Positions 1-8,695 of a stretch of DNA of 41,987 nt are shown here, piece after piece. Positions within the stretch are counted from its first letter, which is position 1. The number at the start of each line of letters is the position of its first letter. This DNA is from Candidatus Microbacterium stercoravium (lineage in GTDB: Bacteria; Actinomycetota; Actinomycetes; Actinomycetales; Microbacteriaceae). Location of the stretch: assembly GCA_019117025.1 (NCBI GenBank), contig DXAM01000082.1, positions 1-41,987 of the forward strand. Reading direction: 5' to 3'. The translations under genes were made by a program, and so were the position numbers. The notes under the pieces are model-generated. The model searched no databases. It had not been told where the DNA came from and saw nothing but the letters and a program-made list of their open reading frames with translations.

Positions 1-540
1 GTGCTCACGGGCGGTGAGACGTTCGACCTCGGCGCGGGCCGCGTCATCGAGGTGCTCGCCGCTCCGGGGCATTCGCCGGGTCACCTCGCCCTGTGGGACG
101 CGACGAACGATGCGCTCGCGATCTCCGACGCGGTGCTCGGCGAGACCGTGCCGACCGCGCAGGGCGATCCCGCCTTTCCTCCGACCTACCGCGACACGAT
201 CGCGTACGTCGACACGATCGCCCGTCTGCGCGCATTCGGCGCATCGCTGCTGCTGACCGCGCACTATCCGGTCTACGAGGGCGACGAGGCCACCGGATTC
301 TTCGATGCGTCCACCGCATACACCGACCGGATCGACCGCGCGATCGAACGGCATCTCACCGCCGAGATGACATCGCTCGAGCTGATCCGCGCCGCGGCCG
401 CCGACCTCGGCCCCTGGCCGGCCGCTGCGGCCGAGTACCTGATCTTTCCGATGACCGGAAACCTCGAGCGCCTCGCGAGATCGGGGCGCATCGTCGAGGG
501 CTTCCGAGACGGCATCCGCACGTGGAAGTGGGCCTCATGA
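1..540 (+). CDS. MBL-fold metallo-hydrolase, 5'-truncated by window edge
   Basis: C-terminal 179 codons of a metallo-beta-lactamase-fold hydrolase. The GTG at base 1 is probably an internal Val codon, because the HxHxDH metal motif that must precede this part is missing and lies outside the window. Visible are the third metal histidine (GHSPGHL, about residue 24-30), the bridging Asp (ISDAVLG) and the last His (LLTAHYP). After about residue 115 comes a helical, winged-helix-like tail, as in the LACTB2/glyoxalase II-like branch. Such enzymes often hydrolyse thioesters, which fits the CoA genes that follow, but the substrate cannot be read. The TGA stop overlaps the next start as ATGA, so it belongs to the operon that runs to 5887. 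Confidence 0.82.
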   Translation: MLTGGETFDLGAGRVIEVLAAPGHSPGHLALWDATNDALAISDAVLGETVPTAQGDPAFPPTYRDTIAYVDTIARLRAFGASLLLTAHYPVYEGDEATGFFDASTAYTDRIDRAIERHLTAEMTSLELIRAAAADLGPWPAAAAEYLIFPMTGNLERLARSGRIVEGFRDGIRTWKWAS

Positions 541-1589
541 GCGAGAGCAGGGTGCGCCTCGGCGCCATCGGTGCGGGGTGGTGGGCGACGAGCAATCACT
601 TCCCGCTGATGAAGGACCATCCGGACGTCGACCTGGTCGGCGTCTGCGGCATCGGCGACGACCTCGACAGGGTCCGCGAGAAGTTCGGGTTCGAATTCGC
701 GACCGAAGACGCCGACGAGCTCCTCGATGCCGACATCGATGCCGTCATCATCGCGACGCCGCACGACCTGCACCACGATCTCGCGTCGCGCGCGCTGGAA
801 CGGGGCCTGCACGTCCTGTGCGAGAAGCCGATGACGCTGAACGCGGGCGATGCATGGGACCTCGCACGGCGCGCAGAAGAGGCCGGCACCGTGTTCCTCG
901 TGCCGTATGGGTGGAACTACAAGCCCTTCACGATCGAGGCCAAGCGCATCCTCGACTCCGGAGCGATCGGCGACATCCAGTTCGTCTCGTGCAACATGGC
1001 CTCGCCGACCCGCGGCCTGTTCGGCAGCGACCCGAGCTACATGCTCGAGCTCTGGAACTCCGAGACCGCGCCGAACCCGACGACGTGGTCGAGCCCCGAG
1101 CACGGCGGTGGCTACGCGCACGGTCAGGTGACGCATTCGTCGGCGCTGCTGTTCTGGCTGACGGGACTGCGCGCATCCTCGGTCGCCGGTCGTGTGTCGA
1201 CGGCCGGCGCGCCCGTCGACCTGTTCGACGCGGGCGTCGTGCACTTCGAGGGCGGCGCCCTCGGATCCGTCTCCGGTGCCGCGACCCTCGCTGACGGAGC
1301 TCGCTACCAGATCGATATCCGCCTCTTCGGTACGGAGGGCACCCTCATGATCGATGTCGAGAGGGAGCGCGTGAGTCTGAACCGATACGACGGCACGCGC
1401 GAGGAGATCGAGATCCCGCCGGGCGAGGGCGACTACGAATGCCTCATTCCGCCCGTGAGGTTCATCGACCTCATCACGGGGCGCGCGACCGACAACAACT
1501 CCGACGTCACCGTCGCGGCGCGCTCCGTCGAACTGATCGATGCGCTGCTCCGCTCATCCGCGGCCGGCGGCGCGGAAACCACCGTCTGA
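537..1589 (+). CDS. Gfo/Idh/MocA family NAD(P)-dependent oxidoreductase
   Basis: 350 residues, the usual size of this family. The N-terminal Rossmann fold starts with RLGAIGAGWWA (the glycine-rich nucleotide loop) and contains the family motif EKPMTLN around residue 102, whose Lys is the general catalytic lysine. The C-terminal alpha/beta dimerisation domain follows (FEGGALGSVSGAATL, FGTEGTLMIDV). Members oxidise or reduce sugars, inositols and related polyols with NAD(P). I chose the ATG at 537 because it overlaps the upstream stop (ATGA) and leaves a complete Rossmann start; the longer ORF from 93 is read-through in a shadow frame. The substrate is unknown; the neighbours suggest an early redox step in the catabolism encoded by this operon. 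Confidence 0.9.
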   Translation: MSESRVRLGAIGAGWWATSNHFPLMKDHPDVDLVGVCGIGDDLDRVREKFGFEFATEDADELLDADIDAVIIATPHDLHHDLASRALERGLHVLCEKPMTLNAGDAWDLARRAEEAGTVFLVPYGWNYKPFTIEAKRILDSGAIGDIQFVSCNMASPTRGLFGSDPSYMLELWNSETAPNPTTWSSPEHGGGYAHGQVTHSSALLFWLTGLRASSVAGRVSTAGAPVDLFDAGVVHFEGGALGSVSGAATLADGARYQIDIRLFGTEGTLMIDVERERVSLNRYDGTREEIEIPPGEGDYECLIPPVRFIDLITGRATDNNSDVTVAARSVELIDALLRSSAAGGAETTV

Positions 1590-1607
1590 CAGAAAAGGCA
1601 CGTGAAC

Positions 1608-2819
1608 ATGACTGATTCCCGCACCCGCGGCGTCCTCGAGGGATACCGCGTCATCGACTGCTCGATCGCCATGGCCGGACCCTTCGCCGCCCAGCGGCTC
1701 GGCGACCTCGGCGCAGACGTTGTGAAGGTCGAGCCGACCGCGGGAGAATGGCAGCGGTTCGCCGCCGCGGGAGGCGCGAAGGGCAACGAGATCAACGTGT
1801 CGTTCCTCGCGCTCAACCGCAACAAGCGGTCGCTGGCCGTCGATCTCAAGAGCGAAGACGGCAAGAACGTCGTGCGTGAGCTCATCGCCGGCGCCGACGT
1901 CTTCCTGCAGAACTACCGCCCGGGCGTCGCCGCACGCCTCGGTCTCGATTACGAGACCCTGCGACAGATCAACCCGTCGCTGGTGTACGTGTCGATCTCG
2001 GGATACGGCGAAGACGGCCCGTACCGCGACCGTCCGGGGCAGGACATGCTGCTGCAGGCGATGACGGGATCCATGCTCTCGGGCGGCCGCGACGGCGAGC
2101 CGCCGCGCGCGGCGGGGCTCTTCCTCGCCGACGCGGTCACGGCGTCGACGGCGTTCGAGGGCGTGCTCGCCGCGCTGCTGCACCGCGAGCGCACGGGGGA
2201 GGGCCAGCTCGTGACCGTCAACATGCTCGACGCCCTCACGACCCTGCAGATGCAGGAGCTGAGCGTCTACACGGTCGGCGGCGTGCCGCAGAAGCGCGGA
2301 TCCGAGCCCAACGCGCACGTGTACATCCGCGCGCCCTACGGCGTCTTCGCGACGAGCGACGGCTTCCTGGCGCTCGCTTTCGCCGACCTCGAGACGCTTG
2401 GCCGCGTCTTCGACGAGCCCGAGCTGCTCGGTCTCGACCCCGAAGAGCACGGCTGGACGCATCGAGACGAGCTGTTCGCGCTGGTGTCGACCCATCTCGC
2501 CACGGGCACGACGCAGCACTGGCTCGACACGCTGCTGCCCGAGGGCGTGTGGGTCGGCCCGGTGTACGGCTATGACGAGCTCGTCGACGACCCGCAGATC
2601 GCGCACAACGGCACCTTCGTCGAGTACGACCACCCGACGGAAGGGAAGGTGAAGACGCCCGGCTTCCCCTACCGCTTCGGCAGGACGCCTGCGCGCATCG
2701 ACCGGGGCGCACCGCTCGTCGGGCAGCACACCAGCGAGATCCTCGCCGAGCTCGGCGTCGATCGGGACCGCGTGCAGTCGTTGCTCTCGTCGGGCGCCGT
2801 CGCCGAGACGCGCATATGA
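1608..2819 (+). CDS. Class III (CaiB/BaiF family) CoA-transferase
   Basis: 403 residues. The N-terminal core GYRVIDCSIAMAGPFAAQRLGDLGADVVKVE is the hallmark of family III CoA-transferases (formyl-CoA transferase, carnitine CoA-transferase). The expected catalytic Asp is D146 in PGQDMLLQAMTG, followed by the small DUxALTxLQM-like segment. The enzyme moves CoA from an acyl-CoA donor to a carboxylate to activate it. A GTG at 1602 is also open, but the ATG at 1608 has better spacing from the AAAAGG ribosome site at 1593-1598, so I prefer it. The stop overlaps the next gene (ATGA). In this operon it probably activates the acid that the enoyl-CoA hydratase at 3913 then acts on. The identity of the acid is not visible. 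Confidence 0.92.
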   Translation: MTDSRTRGVLEGYRVIDCSIAMAGPFAAQRLGDLGADVVKVEPTAGEWQRFAAAGGAKGNEINVSFLALNRNKRSLAVDLKSEDGKNVVRELIAGADVFLQNYRPGVAARLGLDYETLRQINPSLVYVSISGYGEDGPYRDRPGQDMLLQAMTGSMLSGGRDGEPPRAAGLFLADAVTASTAFEGVLAALLHRERTGEGQLVTVNMLDALTTLQMQELSVYTVGGVPQKRGSEPNAHVYIRAPYGVFATSDGFLALAFADLETLGRVFDEPELLGLDPEEHGWTHRDELFALVSTHLATGTTQHWLDTLLPEGVWVGPVYGYDELVDDPQIAHNGTFVEYDHPTEGKVKTPGFPYRFGRTPARIDRGAPLVGQHTSEILAELGVDRDRVQSLLSSGAVAETRI

Positions 2820-3916
2820 CCGACTTCGTCGGCCTCACGTGGGATCACCCGCGGGGCCGGGTCGCGCTCGAAACCGCTGCGGGCGACATCGGCGGGGGAG
2901 ACACGATCCGGTGGGAGGCGCAGCCGCTCGAGGGGTTCGAATCCGCGCCGATCGACGAGCTCGCCGCCCGCTACGACCTGATCGTGCTCGACCACCCGCA
3001 CCTGGGCGACGCGATCTCCTCGTCGAGCCTGCACCCGCTCGACGAGCTCTTCTCCGCAGAACAGGTCGCCGCGTGGCGCGACGCCGCGGTCGGGCCGTCG
3101 ATCGCGTCCTATACGATCGACGATCGGCTGTGGGCGCTTCCGCTGGACGCCGCGACGCAGGTGTCCGCGCGCCGCGTCGCGGCGCTGCCGCAGGCCCCGG
3201 CCACCTGGCCGGAGCTCGTCGAAGCGTCGACGCAGCACGCGGTCGCGCTGAGCCTCGCCGGCCCGCACGCGTTCCTCACGCTGTGCTCGGTCGCCGTCTC
3301 GCTCGGCGACGATCCCGCGTCAGGAGACCGGTGCTTCGCCCGTGGCACGGCGCTGGGCGCGCTCGAGATCATGGCGGAGATCGTCTCGCGCGCGCCGGCC
3401 GGCTCCGGCGCACTCAATCCGATCGGCCTGCTCGACCGCATGCACGACGAGCGCGACATCGACCTCGTCCCCCTCATCTACGGGTACGTCAACTACAGCT
3501 CGGACGAGATCCGCTTCTCGGCCCCGCCCGGGCGCGGGCGGATCGGATCCACGATCGGCGGAACGGGCATCGCCCTGTCGCGGCGCGCCCATCCGAGCCC
3601 CGCACTCCTCGCGCACCTCGCGTGGCTGATGGGCGAGGAGGCGCAGCGCGGATTCATCCCCCGCCATCAGGGGCAGCCCGCACGGCGGTCGGCCTGGCGC
3701 GATCCCGGCGTCGACGCAGCCGCGCACGGCTTCTATTCGGCCACCCTCGACACCATCGAGCACGCGTGGGTGCGCCCCCGCTTTCCCGGCTACATTCCGT
3801 TCCAGTCCGCGGCCTCCGCGCTCGTGCGCGCCGCTGTGGGCGGGGAACTCGCCGCCTCCCGCGCACTCGATCAGATCGACAGTGCATTCGCCACCGCCCT
3901 GAAGGAGCAGTCATGA
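2816..3916 (+). CDS. Solute-binding-protein-like protein without signal peptide
   Basis: 366 residues resembling the family 1 extracellular solute-binding fold: an N-terminal ligand-lobe pattern (LIVLDHPHLGD), a hinge-like LWALPLDAATQ, and a C-terminal part with GFYSATLDTIEHAWVRPRFPGYIPFQSAA, typical of sugar-type binding proteins. Yet the N terminus (MTDFVGLTWDHPRGRVALE) has no hydrophobic segment and no lipobox, and no ABC permease or ATPase lies in the operon. It starts by ATGA overlap with the CoA-transferase and ends by ATGA overlap with the hydratase, so an upstream start with a signal is unlikely. I recall similar TWDHPRG proteins beside CoA-transferases in other genomes, unverified here. 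It is probably cytosolic: a ligand sensor, chaperone-like partner or an enzyme built on the binding-protein fold. Function unknown. Confidence 0.75.
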   Translation: MTDFVGLTWDHPRGRVALETAAGDIGGGDTIRWEAQPLEGFESAPIDELAARYDLIVLDHPHLGDAISSSSLHPLDELFSAEQVAAWRDAAVGPSIASYTIDDRLWALPLDAATQVSARRVAALPQAPATWPELVEASTQHAVALSLAGPHAFLTLCSVAVSLGDDPASGDRCFARGTALGALEIMAEIVSRAPAGSGALNPIGLLDRMHDERDIDLVPLIYGYVNYSSDEIRFSAPPGRGRIGSTIGGTGIALSRRAHPSPALLAHLAWLMGEEAQRGFIPRHQGQPARRSAWRDPGVDAAAHGFYSATLDTIEHAWVRPRFPGYIPFQSAASALVRAAVGGELAASRALDQIDSAFATALKEQS

Positions 3917-4683
3917 CCACCGATCTCGTTCTCGTCGAGCGGTCCGGCCCCGTCGCCACCGTACGGCTCAACCGTCCGCAGAAGCTCAACGCCGTGACAC
4001 AGCAGATGAGCGACGAGCTCGTGCGCATCGTGCGCGACCTCAACGACGACCCCGAGATCCGGGCGGTCGTCTACACGGGCACGGGCCGCGCGTTCAGCGC
4101 GGGCAGCGACATCTCGACGCTCGACCTGTACCCGACGCCCTGGAGCTTCCGCAATCGTCGGGACTACTGCGACGCGCTGCGCGAGCTGCGCAAACCCGTC
4201 GTGGCGGCTGTCAACGGGTTCGCCTTCGGCGGCGGCCTCGAAGCCTCGCTCACCTGTGACATCCGCGTCGCGGCGGACACCGCGACGTTCGCCGCGCCCG
4301 AGGTCAGACTGGGCTGGGTCGGCGGCGGGGGCATGTCTGCGCTGCTGGCGAACTCGATCGGCGCGTCGAACGCCGCCCTGATGCTGATGACGGGAGATCC
4401 GATCGATGCCCAGCGCGCGCTGGCGTGGGGCCTCGTCAGCGAGGTCGTGCCCGCAGACGAGGTCGTCGCCCGTGCCCAGGCCATCGCCGAGGCGATCGCT
4501 CAGCGCCCGCCGATCGCTGCCGAATCGGCGAAGGCGAATCTGCGCGCGGCGTGGAACCTGCCGCAGGACCAGGCGATGGCGTACGAGCGCGAGATGCAGT
4601 CGATCGCCTTCGCCACGGACGATGCGGCGGAGGGCCGCGCCGCATTCGCCGAGAAGCGCGACGGCGTCTTCCTCGGCCGCTGA
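3913..4683 (+). CDS. Enoyl-CoA hydratase/isomerase (crotonase) family protein
   Basis: 256 residues, normal crotonase length. The start AAxVRLNRPQKLNA-type segment, the first oxyanion-hole stretch RAFSAGSDI and the second one, GFAFGGGLEASLTCDI, are all present. Both hydratase glutamates appear kept: the Glu in GGGLEA and the Glu in APEVRLGW. That supports real hydratase activity rather than only isomerase or hydrolase function. Start by ATGA overlap with the preceding gene. It should hydrate a 2,3-enoyl-CoA made after CoA transfer by the CaiB-like enzyme. The substrate is not determined; crotonases are a broad family, so a dehydratase or C-C hydrolase role is possible. Confidence 0.9.
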   Translation: MTTDLVLVERSGPVATVRLNRPQKLNAVTQQMSDELVRIVRDLNDDPEIRAVVYTGTGRAFSAGSDISTLDLYPTPWSFRNRRDYCDALRELRKPVVAAVNGFAFGGGLEASLTCDIRVAADTATFAAPEVRLGWVGGGGMSALLANSIGASNAALMLMTGDPIDAQRALAWGLVSEVVPADEVVARAQAIAEAIAQRPPIAAESAKANLRAAWNLPQDQAMAYEREMQSIAFATDDAAEGRAAFAEKRDGVFLGR

Positions 4684-4711
4684 CGGTGAACAACGACACG
4701 GAGGAGCACCC

Positions 4712-5887
4712 ATGACGACCTGGATTCCCGACGCCGCGAGCGTCCTGCCCGATGATGCCGATCGCGCGATGCTGGTGGGACGCGCGCAGACCCCCGACGG
4801 ACCGAGCGTCGTCGTGCTGCGCGGCGGCGAACTCGTCGACATCTCGCGCACGTTCCCGACGATGCGCGATCTCACCGAGCGCGCGGATCCGGCCGTCGCC
4901 GCGGCATCCGCAGGGGGCATCGCGATCGGTTCCTTCGCCGACGTCTGGGCGAACACGGATCCCGATGCGCGCGACGCGTCTCGGCCGTACCTGCTCTCGC
5001 CGATCGACCTGCAGGTCGTGAAGGCATCGGGCGTGACGTTCCCCGTGTCGATGCTGGAGCGCATGATCGAGGAGCGAGCGCGCGGCGAGGCGGCGTCGGC
5101 CGAGGGGATCCGCGATACCGTGCTCGGCGCGATCGGCGGGGACCTCGCCGATCTCGTTCCCGGTTCCCCCGAGGCGATGCGCCTCAAGCAGGTGCTGGTC
5201 GAACAGGGCATGTGGAGCCAGTACCTCGAGGTCGGCATCGGACCCGACGCCGAGATCTTCTCGAAGGCGCCGGTGCTCGCGAGCGTCGGATCGGGCGTCG
5301 ACGTCGGCGTCCTCGCCGAGTCCGAGTGGAACAACCCCGAGCCCGAGGTCGTGATCGTCGTCGCCAGCGATGGCCGCATCGTCGGCGCGACGCTCGGCAA
5401 CGACGTCAACCTGCGCGACATCGAGGGGCGCAGCGCCCTGCTCCTCGGGCGCGCGAAGGACAACAACGCCTCGGCATCGGTCGGCCCGCTCATCCGTCTG
5501 TTCGACGAGGGCTTCTCGCTCGACGACGTGCGCCGCGAGACGGTGGCGCTGTCGGTGTCGGGCGACGACGGATTCCGCATGTCGGCTGAATCGCACATGG
5601 AGCAGATCAGCCGCGACCCAGCCGATCTCGCGGCGCAGGCGTCGGGGGCGCACCACCAGTATCCCGACGGCTTCGTGCTCTATCTCGGCACCATGTTCGC
5701 GCCGACCGACGACCGCGGAGAAGCGGGCCGCGGGTTCACCCACCAGGTGGGCGACGTGGTGACGATCGCCTCGCCGCGGCTCGGCGCGCTCGTGAACCGC
5801 GTGCAGCACGCGGAGTCCCTCGCCCCGTGGTCCTTCGGCATCGCCGATCTGATGACGAACCTCGCCCGCCGCGGGCTGCTCGCGTGA
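4712..5887 (+). CDS. Fumarylacetoacetate hydrolase (FAH) family protein
   Basis: 391 residues. The C-terminal FAH domain is clear: EWNNPEPEVVIVV gives the paired metal glutamates (E210, E212) and GNDVNLRDIEG gives the metal Asp (D231), followed by LLLGRAKDNNASASVGP. The N-terminal 120 residues form the usual preceding domain. Members cleave C-C bonds of diketo acids or dehydrate 2-keto-3-deoxy sugar acids; the GNDVNLRDIEG...GRAKDNN pattern is closer to the sugar-acid dehydratase branch, which is inference. A GGAGG ribosome site at about 4701 sits 7 nt before the ATG, with a 28-nt gap after the hydratase. It ends the operon and faces the response regulator gene with 1 nt between the stops. Confidence 0.88.
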   Translation: MTTWIPDAASVLPDDADRAMLVGRAQTPDGPSVVVLRGGELVDISRTFPTMRDLTERADPAVAAASAGGIAIGSFADVWANTDPDARDASRPYLLSPIDLQVVKASGVTFPVSMLERMIEERARGEAASAEGIRDTVLGAIGGDLADLVPGSPEAMRLKQVLVEQGMWSQYLEVGIGPDAEIFSKAPVLASVGSGVDVGVLAESEWNNPEPEVVIVVASDGRIVGATLGNDVNLRDIEGRSALLLGRAKDNNASASVGPLIRLFDEGFSLDDVRRETVALSVSGDDGFRMSAESHMEQISRDPADLAAQASGAHHQYPDGFVLYLGTMFAPTDDRGEAGRGFTHQVGDVVTIASPRLGALVNRVQHAESLAPWSFGIADLMTNLARRGLLA

Positions 5888-5888
5888 G

Positions 5889-6539
5889 TCAGCGGCCGAC
5901 GAGCCCCGATTCGTAGGCGAGGATCACGAGCTGCACGCGGTCGCGCGCGCCGAGCTTCTGCAGCAGGCGCGAGATGTGGGTCTTGACCGTCGAGATCGAC
6001 AGGAAGAAGTGCACCGCGAGCTCGTCGTTGGTCATGCCCTCGCCGATCGCGACGAGGATCTCGCGCTCGCGCGGCGTGAGCACCTTGAGCCTCGTCTCGT
6101 CGGCCGGGGCGGGCGCCTCGACGAACTGCTCGATCATGCGGGCCGTCACGCGCGGGGCGAGCGCGGCGTCGCCGGAATGCACCGCGCGGATCGCGCCGAG
6201 CAGCTCCGGCGGCCGGGCGTCCTTCAGCAGGAACCCGCTCGCGCCCGCGCGAAGAGCGGCGAACGCATACTCGTCGAGGTCGAAGGTCGTGAGCACGAGG
6301 ATCCGAGGGGCGTCGTCGTGCGCCGCGATCTGCTCGGTCGCGGCGATGCCGTCGAGCCCGGGCATCCGCACGTCCATGAGGATGACGTCGATGTCGCCCG
6401 CAGCGGCGATCCGGAGGGCCTCGTGCCCGTCGGAGGCCTCGGCCACGACCTCGATGTCGGGCTGTGCATCGAGCATCATGCGCAGCCCCATGCGCACGAG
6501 CTCCTGATCGTCGACGATCGCGACGCGGATGTCGGTCAT
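5889..6539 (-). CDS. Two-component response regulator, NarL/LuxR family
   Basis: 216 residues. The receiver domain holds the acidic pocket VAIVDDQ, the phospho-acceptor D56 in VILMDVRMPG, the conserved Thr in VLTTF and K106 in GFLLKDA. The LuxR-type helix-turn-helix at about 150-210 reads LTPREREILVAIGEGMTNDELA...STVKTHISRLLQKLGARDRVQ. The start at 6539 overlaps the kinase stop (ATGA); the longer ORF to 6860 is read-through of the kinase gene. It should be phosphorylated by the adjacent kinase and probably controls the ABC-2 exporter upstream in the same operon, as is common for such four-gene sets. Confidence 0.95.
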   Translation of the reverse strand: MTDIRVAIVDDQELVRMGLRMMLDAQPDIEVVAEASDGHEALRIAAAGDIDVILMDVRMPGLDGIAATEQIAAHDDAPRILVLTTFDLDEYAFAALRAGASGFLLKDARPPELLGAIRAVHSGDAALAPRVTARMIEQFVEAPAPADETRLKVLTPREREILVAIGEGMTNDELAVHFFLSISTVKTHISRLLQKLGARDRVQLVILAYESGLVGR

Positions 6540-7807
6540 GATTCTCCTACAATGTCGAGGACGGCTGTGACGCGCCAGCGTCCGTCCGGACGCGGGCCCG
6601 CGTCGAGGCTCCCGCCGGTGAGGGCCGCACGTTCGCGCATGCCGACGAGCCCGCGGCCCGAGCCGTCCGAGGGCGCGGGGTCGTGCGTGGTGTCGTTGTC
6701 GATCGTGAGGGTGATGACGCCATCGGCGTTGCGGCTGACGACATCGACGCGGCGCGTGCCCGGCGCGTGCCGCAGCACGTTGGTCAGCGACTCCTGCACG
6801 ATGCGGTACGCGGCGAGCGAGACGCTGCCGGGCGGGATGGGCTCGCCCTCGCCGCGCCACGTGACCGGCATGCCCGCGTCACGGAACTGCGCGATCAGGG
6901 ATCCGATGCCGTCGGCACCCGGTTGCGGGGCGAGCTCCGCGGCGGATCCGGGCGTGCGCAGCACCCCGAGCAGACGCCGCATCTCGGCGAGCGATTCGCG
7001 CCCCGTCTCCGCGACGCGGCGCATGGCGTCGGGCGCCAGGTCGGATCCCGTCTCCGCCTGGGCCGCCGCGCCCTCCGAGAGGGTGATCATGACGGTCAGG
7101 CTGTGCGAGACGATGTCGTGCATCTCCCGCGCAATGCGGGTGCGCTCCTCGCCGACCGCCAACCGCGCGCGCTGATCTCGTTCGCGGGCGAGGTCCTCCG
7201 CACGGGCGATGAGCGCGCGCTCGTAACGGCGGCGTCCGCCGACCCACAGGCCGATGAGCGTCGGCACGAGCATGACGATCGACGCCTGCACCAGATATCC
7301 GAGCAGCTGCAGCCAGCCGATGCCCGTGAGCACGGCGTCGCTCGTCATGAGCGCGACGCGGCCGTCGAGGGTGAAGATGCCGAACCAGAGCACGGTCGCA
7401 ATGCCGAAGCCGATCCACGCCTGCCGCGCCGAGCGGAACACGGCGATCGAATACAGCGCGACCCAGGTCGAGATCATGCCGAGGCCCATGCCGCTCGTGG
7501 GGAGGTAGGCGATCAGACCGGCGGCGGCGAGCAGCAGAAAGGGAACGCGGCGGCGGAACAGGGTTCCGACGAACAGGGCGGCCGATCCGACCCCGACGAC
7601 GATCGCGGCCAGCGTCTCGCCCGTGACGAGGAGCACAGGGGAGAGCAGCGCCGGAACGCCGGCCGTGAACACCGCGATGAGCGTGTCGACCGTGCGCGGG
7701 TGGCGGTCGATCCAGCGCCGGAACAGACCGGGTGGGCGCGGCAGCTCGAGCGCCGCCGAGCCCGGACCCTCGGGGGATCCGGGCTCAGCGGCGTCTGTCG
7801 TGGTCAT
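6536..7807 (-). CDS. Sensor histidine kinase (DesK/NarX-type, HisKA_3)
   Basis: 423 residues. An N-terminal cytosolic stretch of about 40 residues is followed by several membrane segments (about 42-190), with no large extracellular loop, so it is probably a membrane-embedded sensor. The HisKA_3 dimerisation domain has the phospho-acceptor H230 in AREMHDIVSHSLTVMI, and the HATPase_c domain shows AYRIVQESLTNVLRHA (N box) and GRGLVGMRERAALTGG (G box). These features fit intramembrane-sensing kinases that watch cell-envelope stress, often from the substrate of the linked ABC exporter. The 12-nt gap to the permease gene and the ATGA overlap with the regulator show one operon. Confidence 0.94.
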   Translation of the reverse strand: MTTTDAAEPGSPEGPGSAALELPRPPGLFRRWIDRHPRTVDTLIAVFTAGVPALLSPVLLVTGETLAAIVVGVGSAALFVGTLFRRRVPFLLLAAAGLIAYLPTSGMGLGMISTWVALYSIAVFRSARQAWIGFGIATVLWFGIFTLDGRVALMTSDAVLTGIGWLQLLGYLVQASIVMLVPTLIGLWVGGRRRYERALIARAEDLARERDQRARLAVGEERTRIAREMHDIVSHSLTVMITLSEGAAAQAETGSDLAPDAMRRVAETGRESLAEMRRLLGVLRTPGSAAELAPQPGADGIGSLIAQFRDAGMPVTWRGEGEPIPPGSVSLAAYRIVQESLTNVLRHAPGTRRVDVVSRNADGVITLTIDNDTTHDPAPSDGSGRGLVGMRERAALTGGSLDAGPRPDGRWRVTAVLDIVGES

Positions 7808-7818
7808 CGCCACTGAAT

Positions 7819-8667
7819 CTACGCGTCGCGCCGCTTCATCACAGCCGCACCGCCGAAGAAGGCCACGGCGCCCCACGCGATCGTCAGCACGAGGTCGACG
7901 ACCAGTTCGCCGGTGATGGCGGGGTGCGCGACGACGAGGTTCTGGCCCGTCGTGCCGAGCAGCACGTCGGAGACCTCTGCGCCCCACGTCCAGGGCAGGG
8001 TCGCGAGGATCATCGGGAGGATGAACACGAAGACCAGCGCCGAGGTGACGGCCCACGTCTCCGAGCGCAGCATCGCTGCGACGCCGAGCGTGAACACGGC
8101 GGTCGCCGCCGCGAAGATGCCTGCGCCGACGATCGGCATGATCGCGCCGAGCACCGCGTCGTCGATGCCGGTGGGCAGTCCGAACGCCCCACCCACGAAC
8201 CACGCCGCGGCGAACGCGAGTGCGAAGGCGACCAGCGTCGCGACGAATGTCGCGGTCGCGACGACGAGCGCCTTGGCCGAGATCACCCCGAAGCGCTTCG
8301 GGGCGGCGCTGAGAACGGTGCGGAGGGAGCCCGTCGTGTGCTCCTTCGCGAAGGCAGCGGATCCGATCACGACGGCCATCGCGATCGCGAAGAAGAAGCC
8401 GTTCATCGAGATGTCGCCGACGCTCGGCAGCCACTCGAGCATCGCGGGGTCCTGGCCCGAGTCGGTGTACTGCGCGCCGTAGACAGCGGCGAACGCGCCC
8501 GCGGGGAGGATCACGAGCACGGTGCCGATGATCCAGGAGAAGAGGGTGCTGCGCAGGCTCGTCAGCGAGATCCACTCGGCCCGCACGAGCGAGCCGAACG
8601 TGACGCGGCCGGGCGCCGTGCGCCGGGCGGCAGCGGTGGGCACGGGGGTTGCGGTTGCAGAAGTCAT
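7819..8667 (-). CDS. ABC-2 type transporter permease
   Basis: 282 residues with six predicted membrane segments: about 40-65 (LFSWIIGTVLVILPAGAFAAVY), 95-115 (GFFFAIAMAVVIGSAAFA), 140-175, 180-205, 215-240 and 250-275. The stretch AKEHTTGSLRTVLSAAPKRF between segments two and three is the conserved ABC-2 motif (usually ExxxGT). It pairs with the ATPase encoded just upstream to form an exporter, probably for an antimicrobial peptide, lipid or drug. The ATG at 8667 was chosen over an upstream in-frame ATG at 8721 because the latter would overlap the ATPase gene. Confidence 0.9.
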   Translation of the reverse strand: MTSATATPVPTAAARRTAPGRVTFGSLVRAEWISLTSLRSTLFSWIIGTVLVILPAGAFAAVYGAQYTDSGQDPAMLEWLPSVGDISMNGFFFAIAMAVVIGSAAFAKEHTTGSLRTVLSAAPKRFGVISAKALVVATATFVATLVAFALAFAAAWFVGGAFGLPTGIDDAVLGAIMPIVGAGIFAAATAVFTLGVAAMLRSETWAVTSALVFVFILPMILATLPWTWGAEVSDVLLGTTGQNLVVAHPAITGELVVDLVLTIAWGAVAFFGGAAVMKRRDA

Positions 8668-8695
8668 GGTCGTTGTCCTCACGTGAGCAGGCGGA

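Noticed and set aside
3871-5598. 575-codon ORF on the minus strand, and similar long antisense ORFs at 24589-26295, 13122-15041, 26565-28412 and 32552-35134
   Set aside because: They lie opposite genes with clear motifs and have Arg/Ala/Pro-rich translations typical of shadow frames in high-GC DNA.
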